A stretch of DNA of 64,000 nt. Origin: Adiantum capillus-veneris (lineage: Eukaryota > Streptophyta > Polypodiopsida > Polypodiales > Pteridaceae). The stretch is taken from assembly GCA_014529385.2 (NCBI GenBank), contig CM043945.1, forward strand, positions 3,504,312 to 3,568,311, in the 5' to 3' direction. Each line of letters starts with the position of its first letter. Within the stretch, counting starts at the first letter, position 1. Of the stretch, positions 46,786 to 57,462 are shown in pieces. The position numbers and the translations under genes are program-made. The notes beneath the pieces were generated by a model that searched no databases, had not been told where the DNA came from, and was given only the letters and a program-made list of their open reading frames with translations.

Positions 46786-48228
46786 TTCCCTCCTTTTCAA
46801 AGTGAGGTACTGGTACTGAACTGTATGGCGTCGAGGGAGATCGCCAACAGCATCCGGAATCGCCGGCCCACTCTGATGTGTGGGTCGCGCGGTACTTGAA
46901 CTTCATAAATGTCTGCAACGCTTGCTTCTTTGGGCCGCGCCGAAAGTGACACAGTCTTCTGTGGCTCCCTCGATGCTTCAACTTCGTCTAGAGATCTGCT
47001 TCTTTCGTCTTCAAGAATCTCCATGACTGAAAATTCGTGAAACCATCTCCAACACAAAACCATGTAAAGTGAAGGAAAAAAATCTTGTCTTTCTCAAAGA
47101 CTGTGTATGCAATGTTGATGAACATAGAGATGGAGTGACAACCCGTTCATCAAACACATGCAAACAATGAGATCGAATCTTTTCTGTTTGATCGAAATCA
47201 ATCAACTGTGGCAAATCACAATGAAAATGCCCATTCTTGGTGCTCATACGATCATGTGCTTTGTCGGAAACTGTGTCATGCCAAGGGAGAGACATGGAAT
47301 GTGACTTCCTGACATACAAACTTTTCATGAACAATCCGCATACATTCGTGCTCATCCATGAGAGAAACGTGCTCAACATACAATATGTCATGCCTAGGAA
47401 AAGGGATCACATAACGATGCTGACTAAAATACAGGAAACCGTCACGAATGAAACACTCGAACAATGCGTGCGTATCAATCATGCGAACACACAATACTTC
47501 CTGTGATGGTTCTTTGGACCAAGGCTCGAGAGCCAAGATCGGTTCTTCTTGAATGATCGAATCGTCCTGTGGGGGTTCTTTGGACCTCGACTTGAAAGCC
47601 AAGATCAGATCTTCGTGATTGATCGAATCGACAACGAGGTTAGTTTCGCTAGGAAAAGCATCCACTAACACATCATCCTTCTGGACAATCACGTCATCTT
47701 CATGCAGCTCATCATGCTTGGGAGAAATCACATCTTGATCATGCAAATCATCATGTTTGTGAGAAATCACATCTTGATCATGCAAATCATCATGCTTGTC
47801 ATTGTCATCCAAATCATCAGGCAAATCATTGGCATCCAAATCATCATGCTTATCATTGTCATTCAAATCATCATGCAAATCATTGTCAATCAAATCATTA
47901 TCATGCTTCACACAATCATGCAAATCCTATGTATCCTGCTTGGGAGAAGAAGAGACTGAGAGAGTCTCCTTTTCCCGATCTTGTTGCATCTGTGCCTGCA
48001 TTTGAGAAAAGAGTCGCAACATCTCTTGCCTTATTACTTTGTTCTCGCGATCTAGGGCTGCCATTCTTTCTGTGTAGTTACGCTCTATGGCTGCCATGTC
48101 TTCTTCTTTCTGCTTCTCGTTCGACATCTCTTGCTTTGTCTTCTAACTTCTTGTCCATCATCCTCTTGTCGAAAGCCTCCATAGGAGTTAGTGCAATCGG
48201 TGTCGTAGATGGGGAAGGGTCAGAAACA
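46786..48228 (-). pseudogene. Retro-D internal region: coiled-coil and Asp/His-rich ORFs
   Basis: The minus strand encodes a 66-residue coiled-coil-like peptide from 48127 (MAAIERNYTERMAALDREN), then a 215-residue frame (47923-47276). Its first ~100 residues are repeats of HDDLHDQD, DLDDNDKHDDL and NDLPDDL type, followed by repeated EEPILALEPWSKEPSQE-like units. A further broken frame extends to about 46800. No gag, protease or RT signature is seen, so this is probably a non-autonomous LTR element. It is cut off by the hAT element at 48229. Function unknown. Confidence 0.45.
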
Positions 48229-48546
48229 TAGTTGCCACGGAGTTTCGAAACGTTTCGTTCGAAACGAGTTTCAAAAGTTTCGAAACGGTTTCGTCCGAGA
48301 AAGAAACGCCAAAACAGAAGTTTCGTGCAAACTAAAGAAATGTACGTAAGTTTAAGTGGTATAAGTTGAGATCTATGTTTTAAGCATTACCTTACAATTA
48401 GACATGAAAAAGAGGGAGAATAGGACTAACTTTCATCATTAGAACCAAGACAGGAGCTACATTCATGACATTGACGATTTTAGGACCGACACAAAGAACA
48501 AGAGGCTTCAAGGTTTACATCTAACATGAGCTCTACGAGCAACAAA

Positions 48547-50938
48547 TCAAACAAGATCAACTGTCAGATTCTCCTCTTCCTCCCCCACCTCCTCCTCCTC
48601 CTCATCCTCATTTTTAGAATCCTCATTATCACTGGCTGAAGATTCATGAAAGGCCTCTTGCGGTGCAAGACTAGTAGTAGCTGTCTGGGCTCTACTAGTA
48701 GCTGTTTGAGATCGTGTAATATGAGTAGGGGTTGAAAGCTCCTCATATAACATGGCATAAATGTCCCTCTCCTCTTGAGGAATCTCTGGTACCTCCTTAC
48801 ATTTGTTGATGTCGATTGCATCTGGGTTAACCTGCTGAGGCTCTATCTGATATCCCTTTTGCTCCAATAAACGTAGATTGCAATGACAAAACACAAGTCT
48901 TTCCAATTGTTGGGTGGAAAGCCGGTTTCTCTTCTTCGTATGAAAAAGTGCCCAAGTACTCTAGTTTCTCTCACAAGGGCCAGAGCTAGAGTCTTGCGAG
49001 AGAACTCTCATGGCAATGCGTCTCTATATAAGAGCAAAGACAAAAGATCAATAGAAGTCAAAGACTCAATTCAGGTAGTTAGTGAGTTGGCATGAACTTA
49101 TACTTAGATGTTCCCTCATACGTACCAACTCAGGAGTAGCAATGCCATACTTCTCCCACCAAGATACTGGTTGAAGTTGAGTCTCTCGGAGTAGCGCAGT
49201 AGGCTTACCAAACATGTTAGTGCCATTCCGATAGGAAAGAAGCTGATCCTCTAGCTTCTTTACCATACCAACATCATCACCAACCAAAAGGTTAATGTAG
49301 TCACTCCATCCTTCCTCTAGTTTCTCATTGAGGAATTGCTCTTCTGATCTCCACAAAGGATGTAGGATGTGACTAATAGCATGGATAGGTTTATGGAACC
49401 AATTCCATCGGTCGTTCCATATTTCTCTAATAGCTTCGACTCTAAGAGAGAAAACATAAAAAAATTCAGATTTAGAGACGTCAAAGTTGATGCAAATATT
49501 AGAGACTAGCTACTTACTTTTCTTCAGATAAAGAGGAACATGCATCAAGAGACTCCCCAATTTTGTCCATAAACTCATACAAGAGACCCATAGTGCTGCC
49601 CTCCATATCTGTTAGCTGTATGACACTATAGAGAGGGTTAAGCACTTTCACAAGTGCCTCCACATCTTGCCACCAAATTTCATTGAAGACCATAAGCCGA
49701 AAAGCAAGCGACTTTGGTGTCTCCTTTTCATCCCAAGCTTCCCACTCACAAGACATCACCGTTCGTGAGAGTGCTGAGCGTACTCTTGCAACCCTCTCTA
49801 AGACAATGAATATATATGCAAACCGTGTCTTCGAAGGCTTTAGAAGCTCATAGTCGCTTTGTGCCCTGAATATGCTGAGTATCTTCGGCCGCTTCGTGAC
49901 AAAATTCACCATGCTATTGGCAACTAAAAAGGTTTGGTTGATCCAATCAAGCTTCCCAATATCTTCAATCAAAAGATCAAGACTATGGGAAGCACATGGT
50001 GTCCAAACAATCTTTGGAAACTCATCTTCAAGCGTGCGTCCCATGGAGACACAATTGGACCCATTATCTGTAACAACTTGCACAACATTATCTTGCCCGA
50101 CATCCATGATTGCTTTCCGTATGTGAGTCCAAATGAACTCACCCGTAATGACAAGACCAGGCGTAGATGCATCAATGGAACGAAGAAACTTAGTTCCTTT
50201 GCATGAGGATACTAAGATGTTGTAAACTTGCCTCTTTCGCACATCCGACTAGCCATCAGATAAGATAGTGCAGCCATACTTCTCCCAAGTAGGTGTTAAG
50301 GTGACTAGCTGCCTTTCCACATTTTCTTTCTCCTTTCGAAGACCCTTCGTGCGCATGGTCTCATATGCGGGGTCCTCCCACTCGCAACCGATGCGGGAAA
50401 TGGCACGCATAGTCTTCTTCCATTGAGGTGTTCGTAAAATGTTGAAGGAGAGGCCACATTGAATAAACAACTTCGTGATCTCACTTGTTGCTGTCTTCAT
50501 GGCAGCTTTCTGCATCCCTGCTTGTACATGCCCCTTCTTGAAAAGATCCACATTGGTTTTCTTCTTCGGGGGGACGCTAGAAGCCTCATTGACATTTGGG
50601 ATAGGATCATCAATGACACTATCAACTTGATTGCGGGATCTCTTGCTGCTTGAATGCATAGAAGCATCATGAATACTTTCCCAATCGGGAAGTTCAGCAA
50701 GTGGGATACCTGTCACCCTCGACTTCCATGTCTTCAGCTCATCAAAAATCAGCTTTGGTACGTCTTTGCATGCACCAATACCATACCCAGATGTATGTGA
50801 AAAGTGCGCTCTCACTCGATTGAGCACACCTGCATAGTCCTCGTGGCAAAATTTACAGGTCCATTTGCTTTCACCTGCTGACCCACCATAGGCTGAATTT
50901 TTGGTGGTATGCAGCCATAAAACATTCGCATGAGGCAT
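48547..50938 (-). pseudogene. hAT transposase
   Basis: Exon 1 (50938-49518): BED-type zinc finger WTCKFCHEDYAG with C28/C31 and H45/H48 (RAHFSH), then the DUF659/hAT core with CTILSDG, stop, SDVRKR, VVQVVTDNGSNCVSMGR, IVWTPCASHSLDLLIEDIGK. An amber codon at 50249-50251 replaces the expected Trp. A 76-bp intron (49517-49442, GTAAGT...TTAG) leads in phase to exon 2 (VEAIREIWNDRWNWFHKPIH, HPLWRSEEQFLNEKLEEGW, PVSWWEKYG; to about 49110). A further intron probably precedes the C-terminal dimerisation segment (SSSGPCERN, stop, STWALFHTKKRNRLSTQQLE) and an acidic tail ending at 48547. The second amber also stands at a Trp. The enzyme is inactive. Confidence 0.85.
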
Positions 50939-51463
50939 ACTGTGAGTAGAGACAAAGAATGCTAACGGGACAAAAGAGAGGAATGTATAGATGAGAATGG
51001 AGACTCTAGAGAGTCATCACATGATACTGGATAGATTGTAGTGCATTTGTGTACTTGCTTTGTATTCCAATCTATTGGTTTTTATAGAGACTTTCATTTG
51101 TGGTATTTGAACGTTGCTAACTGTCATGTGTATGAAGCTATAATGTATTTTATATATTGTTTTTCAGTTATACTATTTGGTGTTAGCTTGTTATGTTCAC
51201 GTTTTATGTTTTCCTCTGTGCAGGTACATTTTAACAATATTTTACAGTAACGAATCAATCATGATTATATGAAATTTGTTTTTTTAAAGTTAGAAGTGTT
51301 TTGTGTTTTTTTGTTTTCTTTCGTGCAGGTGCTAGGTATTTTTTAATATATAATATCATATAGCTGCTTTAAAACAATAAAGTAAGATTGAGTATTAAGA
51401 AGGGTAAAAAAGAAGTCGATTGTCAAAGAATAGAAAGAAAAGTGAAAAGTAACACGTGCGTGT

Positions 51464-51465
<2 letters not shown>

Positions 51466-51523
<58 letters not shown>
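51466..51523. repeat. (GA)n microsatellite
   Basis: About 58 bp of GA repeat upstream of the hAT transposase. Confidence 0.95.
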
Positions 51524-51526
<3 letters not shown>

Positions 51527-51759
51527 AACTTACGCTGTGTGTGTAAGAGAGTTTTCTGTGTGCGCAAGAGAACCCAGCAGCATAAAATACTTACGCTTTA
51601 TGACTTACATTACCAAGTGTGAAAATATTTAAAAACCTGACCAAATGTGAAACTGTTGCTAATTGGACTATTTTCTTATTTTTAATGATTAATCTTTTTT
51701 TTAGGATATTTTATTATGTGCACTAAGAACTGTTAAAAGATTGTAGCTTCAGGAACTGC

Positions 51760-52990
51760 CATCAAGAACGGACAAACTCTGACGTGTCATTTGATGGGTG
51801 ACGGTAAACATCGTGAAGGAGTTTCCGTAAGTTCGGTGGAAAGGGCCGGGTTATGAGTGCCCCGGATGCGTCACATGATGGGTGACGGGTGCATCGGTAA
51901 GGGGGCATCCCGTAGGCTAAGGAGGAAATCCGAACTGAGTAAGAAAATACGTGTAAGAACGCAAGCATAAGAATAAAGATGGGTTCAATGAAGCTTTTTA
52001 CAAAAAGCAGGAACAATCGCGGGAAGGCAGACACTTTCCCGCGAGGAATCTATGTTTGCATTGCATTCGTGCATGCGGTTGCATCCAGGGACGCCTGGGA
52101 AGTGTTGTGAAATGCATTGGTTTTAACTTATAAGGTTTTATTGAGTTTTTGGGCAGGTTCAGACCAATTTTAAAATATGCCGGCCGCCCACTTAATAAGT
52201 GGGCAGCCACTTAGAAGATAAAGCAACAAAACCAACCAGCGAATTCTCTCTCCCTATTTCGGGTAGAACAACGCAAAAAAAAAAAAAAAAAGAAAGCAAA
52301 ATAAAACAAAACAAAACGGCCGTGATCTCTACGCGAGCAGCTATTCGTGTCGTGGCCAGGGAGCTATAAAAGCACCACATGCCCTCACTCAAAGGGGGTA
52401 CCAACGTCAGCAAGAGAAGACTCTGCCGCAAGAGATCGCGAGACTACGAAGCACGGAAGTCGCTTTTCCCGTGCAAGAGCGACATGTATCTATTGTGGAT
52501 TCGCCATACGAATTGTTGTCATGTGTTTGTGTGGTTTGTTTTGCAGGAATCTCCCGTCTTACGGGAAGGCCCTTCACGGGAAGTACGGCTTCACGCCTAA
52601 GTCCCTTTACGGGAAAGTACGGCTTCGTGCCTAAGTCCCTTCACGGGAAGTACGGCTTCACGTCTAAGTTCCTTTACGGGAAAGTACGGCTTCGTGCCTA
52701 AGTCCCTTTACGGGAAAGTACAGCCTCGTGCCTAAGTCCCTTACGGGAAGGAACGACCTTCAGGTCTAAGATTACAGAACGGAGGGGTTTCCTCGGGTTC
52801 TCGTGCTTGTATACGAATTCTCCTTGAATAAAAGAATACTCTTAACGGGAGGGGACCAACCCATCTTCTGGTCCCCAATACTGTGTCGATCTTCTCCCTT
52901 CTCTCACATTTGCAAAGTATTTTAATTTTCAGATTTTCCAGTGCTCGTGTACGCTCCCGTTTTGTGACAGAAACGTTAGGAGCAGCCACA
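51760..52990 (+). repeat. LTR-like promoter block (possible solo LTR)
   Basis: Contains two related GATGGGTGACGG segments (about 51793 and 51879), a hairpin GCCCACTTA/TAAGTGGGC (52186-52204), a TATA box GCTATAAAAGC (about 52365) and an AATAAAAG signal (about 52826). Promoter and polyadenylation signal ~460 bp apart fit an LTR inserted in the hAT. Exact ends and target duplication were not established. Confidence 0.4.
52557..52770. repeat. ~34-bp tandem repeat array
   Basis: About six or seven copies of a unit with ACGGGAAAGTACGGCTTC then GTGCCTAAGTCCCTTT, alternating slightly between two variants (CACGGGAAGTACGGCTTCAC and TACGGGAAAGTACGGCTTCG). It lies between the TATA box and the polyadenylation signal of the LTR-like block. 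Confidence 0.9.
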
Positions 52991-53356
52991 TACACAAAAC
53001 TTTTTTAAAATGATAAAAAAGTCATGAATGTAGCTTTTGTCTTGGTTCTAATGATGAAAGTTAGTCCTATTCTCTCTCTTTTCATGTCTAATTGTAAGGT
53101 AATGCTTAAAACATAGATCTCAGCTTATACGACTTAAACTTACGTACATTTCTTTAGTTTACACGAAACTTTTGTTTTGACGTTTCTTTCGCGGACGAAA
53201 CTGTTTCGAAACTTTTGAAACTCGTTTCGAACGAAACCTTTCGAAACTCCGTGGCAACTATTGGTGTGGGTAGACGAAGGGATTATCCAGAGTTGTTGGC
53301 AACTACAAGGAAGCCATGTAGCTCGGTACCAATACCTCACTTTATAAAGGAGGGGA

Positions 53357-53994
53357 TGTCACGTGACACATCCAACCCTATGTGTCCGTGGACAAGCTAC
53401 ACCATAATAGGGTTTCCGTCAAGTCCAGTCAGTGTAGATTAGAAGTGATCTGACACTTTTGTGAGTCTATTCGTAGACCGTGCATGCCCAGTCACTTGGT
53501 ATAGATGCATATGCTCTGGTTGCACACAGCATGATCATCAATATTCCCATAAGAATCCATTAGAATCAGTTAGGGGATTTTTCCAGTGCATTTAGCCTAT
53601 TTTTCCTATTTTTGACATTTTTCACTTATTAATTTAAGTGACTTCCCAACAAAAGTAGGTAGGGCAATTTGGGTAAGAAAATATATAAGCAAACCAAAGC
53701 TAGCACTCTTTGGCAGATGAACAAGGAGCACAACAGGCCTTTGGCAGTAGGAGTAGATGAGAGTCGGGCCTTCGGAGAGGGGTTTTACAACGTCTCTGGT
53801 GTCGTATCTCTCTTCTCTCTATCTCTCAGTCTCATACACTTGCACGCACAGTGTCCACTCACTTTGTTAGTGATCATAGCACTCTCCATTAAGAACGGAA
53901 GGCTCTCCCTTCCATAAGAACTAAAAGGAACCTTGAGCAAAATATGGATCACTCGTCTTGAGAAAGTACAACATTCATTCCGTTGCACCTTACA
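53357..53994 (+). repeat. Retro-D LTR, right copy (inverted relative to the left)
   Basis: TGTCACGTGACACATCC through GCACCTTACA, 638 bp, preceded by a purine tract (AAAGGAGGGGA). It has a TATA-like AATATATAAGC at about 53677. The ~95 bp between the hAT end (53260) and this LTR is Retro-D internal sequence. Confidence 0.75.
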
Positions 53995-54577
53995 CTCTAG
54001 CTCTCCCCAATAAAGTGTCTCTATGTCTGTGTAACTCAAGTAGATATAGTCCAAGACATCTCTGGTCCTCATAGCTCATGACCCTAGATAAAGGACTGAA
54101 ACCCTCTCTGAATGTAGTAGAAATGGCCGGGTATCTCATAGTACACTCTGCAGTGACATATGTAATGTAACTATGTCTCTGGCTCTATTTGGCATAAGCG
54201 GCATATCCTGTTGTTTGCTAAGCGGCATATCCTGTTGTTTGCTGGTATTCCTTTGAATTTACCAGTCTCAATCTCGAGCTGATGTAGGATGTGCGTATGT
54301 GACCAATGGCACAACGCAAACCATGAGACATATGTGTGCATGTAGCTGGGTCGAATCACAAACCCATCTCCTGTGAGGTGGAGAAGATGCTCTCTATAGA
54401 AAACTATGAGACATATGTGTGTCCATGTAGCTGGGTCGAATCACAAACCCATCTCTTGTGAGGTGGAGAAGATGCTCTCTATAGAAAGCCATCTTCATGC
54501 CCAACTCCTGAGGCGGATCTATCCATGTACTCCTGGTGTCCAGTTGGATAAGGTCCTGACAAATGAGTCTAGTAATT
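53995..54577. repeat. Spacer with tandem duplications
   Basis: Contains a ~25-bp duplication (AAGCGGCATATCCTGTTGTT twice, about 54194-54245) and an ~83-bp tandem duplication (about 54322-54488, with TGAGACATATGTGTG and GGTGGAGAAGATGCTCTC in each copy). No gene is recognised. Confidence 0.75.
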
Positions 54578-55450
54578 TGAAACCGGCCCGTGGGGCGGTA
54601 GGCTTTGGCTTTTATCCGAAATTCTTTACTTTACTTTAGACACACACACAGAGCACTTTGGAAAGGGAACCTGCGATGGGAATTAACACTTAAGCACGCA
54701 CATGGCTCGGAAGCTAGAATGCTCCGAGCAGACGTCGACAACCTATAGGCCCCAAAATTGGCGCCCCTTTCGGTATTTCTTTATACTTTGAGAGGGTAAA
54801 TTACAAAGTAGAGTCCTGGGAATTCTTCACTTGTATCCAGCTAGATACCATATGTTTTGGCCAAATTTCGGCAGCATAACAGCCCCAAAACTTGCGCGAA
54901 ACCAATTCCCCTATTGGAACTCACTTCCATTGGCATAAACCCTCTGATTCTTGCCCAAAAACACTAAATTCAGCAGGCTGTATTTACTGGTTTTTGCCCT
55001 GTTTTTAGCCCTAAACAATCCCCGAACTGTCCTTTGCCAATGGGGCACCGTTCCCAATGGTTCTGGCGTCCGTATGGCTGAAAAACAGTCAAATTACAGC
55101 GCATACAAAGCGCTGAAAACGCACCTGTTTGGTGAGGTTATGACCCTCACCGGTGCCTACTTTTGGAGTAGCAGTTAGCTACTCCAGTTCCTGCTCAAGG
55201 AGGTTCTTGCCTCAGCACAAAAGCATGAAACCACACAGCTGTACATCAGTCAAATGAAGAGCCCTGTTGTGGGGCATCACATAACTGCACGTAGGGGGGG
55301 GGAGAGAGCAATGTGTAGTGTGCAGGTCATCACTCCTAGCACCACACTGTACATAGAGTGGAAAGGAAGCACTCCATAGCTCTTAACCTGTGACAAGCTC
55401 TCAATGAAGCATCCCCCCAGCATAAATCGAGCGCCCTCTCTTCTACGCTT
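54578..55450 (-). repeat. Gypsy-E 3' LTR (minimum extent)
   Basis: Homologous to 62976 onward: AAACCGGCCCGTGGGG, GGCTCGGAAGCTAGAATG, TTGGCGCCCCTTTCGGTATT, and the block CAACTGTACATCAGTCAAATGAA / GGGGCATCACATAACTGCAC. Clear homology fades at about 55450. The stretch 55451-56221 may be the rest of the LTR and shows no gene. Confidence 0.8.
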
Positions 55451-56221
55451 GACCTGTAATGCATCTGTGAACAAATAGATGCAAAAAGGGGAAGATTTCC
55501 ATGGCTGCCAAAACCTGCGTAGCTGAAAACGCAGCAAAACAGCCCTGTAAAGACGCATTTGACGCCTTCCAATGTTGAAAATGAGCTCCTTGGTCCTAGT
55601 TGAAGTTATGGGAAGCTCAAAAATGGAGAGAAATGGCTGAAAATCACAATTATCAGCCTCCAAAACTGCTCCAAAAGTCAGTTACGAGTTCTGTTCTCCC
55701 AAACTTGGTAATTTGGCCAAAGAGTGCCACTTGGCACTCATGCATGCAATTTCCCCGCATTGGGCTTCTTGCTTAAAAATCTCTCAATTGGTGCATCAGT
55801 TGACTTTGCAGCAGAGTAATAAAATGTTTCCCTTGTCATTCTGAAGCTAACGCGAATAGATTTTGTGGCCCAAAATAGCAGTTTCCTAAATTTTAGGGGA
55901 TGCTTCCGTTGGACTCCCATTGGTCATCCGACCATCAATGCCCACTGGGACCGCATCCAAAAATGCAATGTAGTCGAGCTGTCGGGTACTTTCCTTTGGT
56001 GACCCCACCTTGACATTGTACCTTTATTGAGTTCACTTCCTAGTATCCACCAACTTGCTAAGTGGGACGGGGGGACCTACATGATCTTGAACTGAGCGTA
56101 GATATCCTTTTACTTTACGAGTTCTAGTGCCGACCAACTTCCCGTCTGCGGGTGAAACTACCGTTCACATTGGCCATACAATGTCCGATCATTTGCAACT
56201 TCAAAAAGAGGGTCTCAAAAA

Positions 56222-56800
56222 TTAAACAAAAATCATTGGAAAGAAACCAACAACTAAGGTTAGCATTTGCCACGTCCTCGTGACATAATCTCCACCCGTG
56301 TAAGAGAGAGAGGGTGCCTGAAGAGAGTATTGGAAAGGAGGTAGCCTGTGTTTATGGTGAAGCCATGCGTCTGAAACCATGATGTCATCTGCGCATACCA
56401 ACATGAAGTGTCCCCCTGTAGAGCTAACTGTCTGGAAGACTCAAGGGCCAATCTAGCATATCTGTCTCTAGTAGTATCCCATAGGTTGTGCGCAAAGGAG
56501 ACGTATCTGGTAAGCGCCTCAATCTCCATAGGGGGACAGCTAGCTCTGCTCGAATGATAGCGTGAGGTACGGAGGCCTTGGCTCTATTCAGTCGAGAGAT
56601 CATAGATACCAAGGGCCTCTCCATACATCTCCAACCATCCTGGCCTACTGAAGGTCCCCATACTTGCACCCCATACAACATAGCTGAGGCTACTAAAGTA
56701 TCAAAGAGCCATAAGTTTGTCTGAGGTTCCTGGAACTGAACCTGCGAACACATCCTCTCCAAGCCTCCCAAGGCCGCATAAGCTCTCATCAATCTAGTCT
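56222..56800 (-). pseudogene. LINE (non-LTR retrotransposon) RT downstream fragment
   Basis: The minus strand has RAYAALGGLERMCSQ and LFDTLVASAMLYGVQVWGPS, followed by SVPHAIIRAELAVPLW and, in another frame, VSFAHNLWDTTRDRYARLAL. The LYG-x(2)-VWG pattern and following helical region are typical of the segment after the RT domain of plant LINEs. The frame breaks near 56500. It is a truncated, dead fragment, adjoining the Gypsy-F LTR at 56810. Confidence 0.55.
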
Positions 56801-56809
56801 CTGCTGCAC

Positions 56810-57398
56810 TGTCACAACTTGGTGATGTGGCTGCCCACTAGACCCTCACACACCTCAGAATGCTGACGTGGCAGGGAAATACAGCCTTGCTGAATTGCTG
56901 ACGTGCAGTCACTGTACGGCAGCTCCGCAAAACGCGGTGCATATTACGGAATTCCGTACAGGGGCGGGCAGGCTTTTTGCGGCAGTTTTGGCTGCTTTAT
57001 TTTCTACGCAAATGTGGCTGCTTTATTTTTACGCAAGGCAGTAGAGGCTTAAAGTTTTTAAAGGCTTTTAAAAATACTCAAGCTTTTGAACTTTTGCCAG
57101 CTTTTGGGGCTCTGGTTTTAGCATCCCTTGTTATCTTTAAATATGCGGGCAGGGCCTCACAACTGAGGGCATCTGGACACAGAGTTTGAGAGTGAGCGTC
57201 TGTCTGCACTCTGTACTTTGAACACAGATTAATACAAAAAGAAATACTGAAAGGGGCGCCAGTCTTTGGGGCCAATATCTCTAGGCACGGAACTCTGCTG
57301 GGCTAGTATCGAATCAATTGTGAACTGTGAACTGTTTTGAAGTGATTGTTTGTGGTGTCGCAGTAGATTCTCTACTTGGAGTGTCCAAGGCTGCTACA
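56810..57398 (+). repeat. Gypsy-F 5' LTR
   Basis: 589 bp from TGTCACAACTTGGTG to AAGGCTGCTACA, directly followed by the primer site. No second LTR was found in the window, so F is truncated. The preceding bases are TGCAC. Confidence 0.65.
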
Positions 57399-57399
57399 G

Positions 57400-57413
57400 T
57401 GGTATCAAAGCGC
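57400..57413 (+). promoter_or_regulatory. Gypsy-F primer-binding site
   Basis: TGGTATCAAAGCGC differs from the initiator tRNA-Met site TGGTATCAGAGC at one core position and lies one base after the LTR. Confidence 0.85.
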
Positions 57414-57462
57414 GATTGATTTCTCTCCTTCGGGAAATCTGATCCTTTTTATGCGGCACTTA

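Larger units (their letters stand above)
48229..53260 (-). mobile_element. hAT-family DNA transposon with long terminal inverted repeats
   Basis: Ends carry matching inverted repeats of ~240 bp (48229-48470 and 53022-53260), both beginning TAGTTGCCACGGAGTTTCGA and ~93% identical by eye, with dense TTTCGAAAC-type subterminal motifs. A transposase with BED finger and hAT domains lies on the minus strand (50938-48547). The expected 8-bp target duplication is absent (CAGAAACA versus TTGGTGTG). A ~1.2-kb LTR-like block and a GA tract (51466-51523) lie between the transposase start and the right end. Confidence 0.8.

Noticed and set aside
47702-47959. Ile/Met-rich hydrophobic small protein on the plus strand
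   Set aside because: It is the antisense reading of the Asp/His-rich repeat ORF on the minus strand; the repeat structure explains it fully.
56940-56970. Regulatory palindrome TACGGAATTCCGTA in the Gypsy-F LTR
   Set aside because: A single 14-bp palindrome with no second copy or conservation to support a role.
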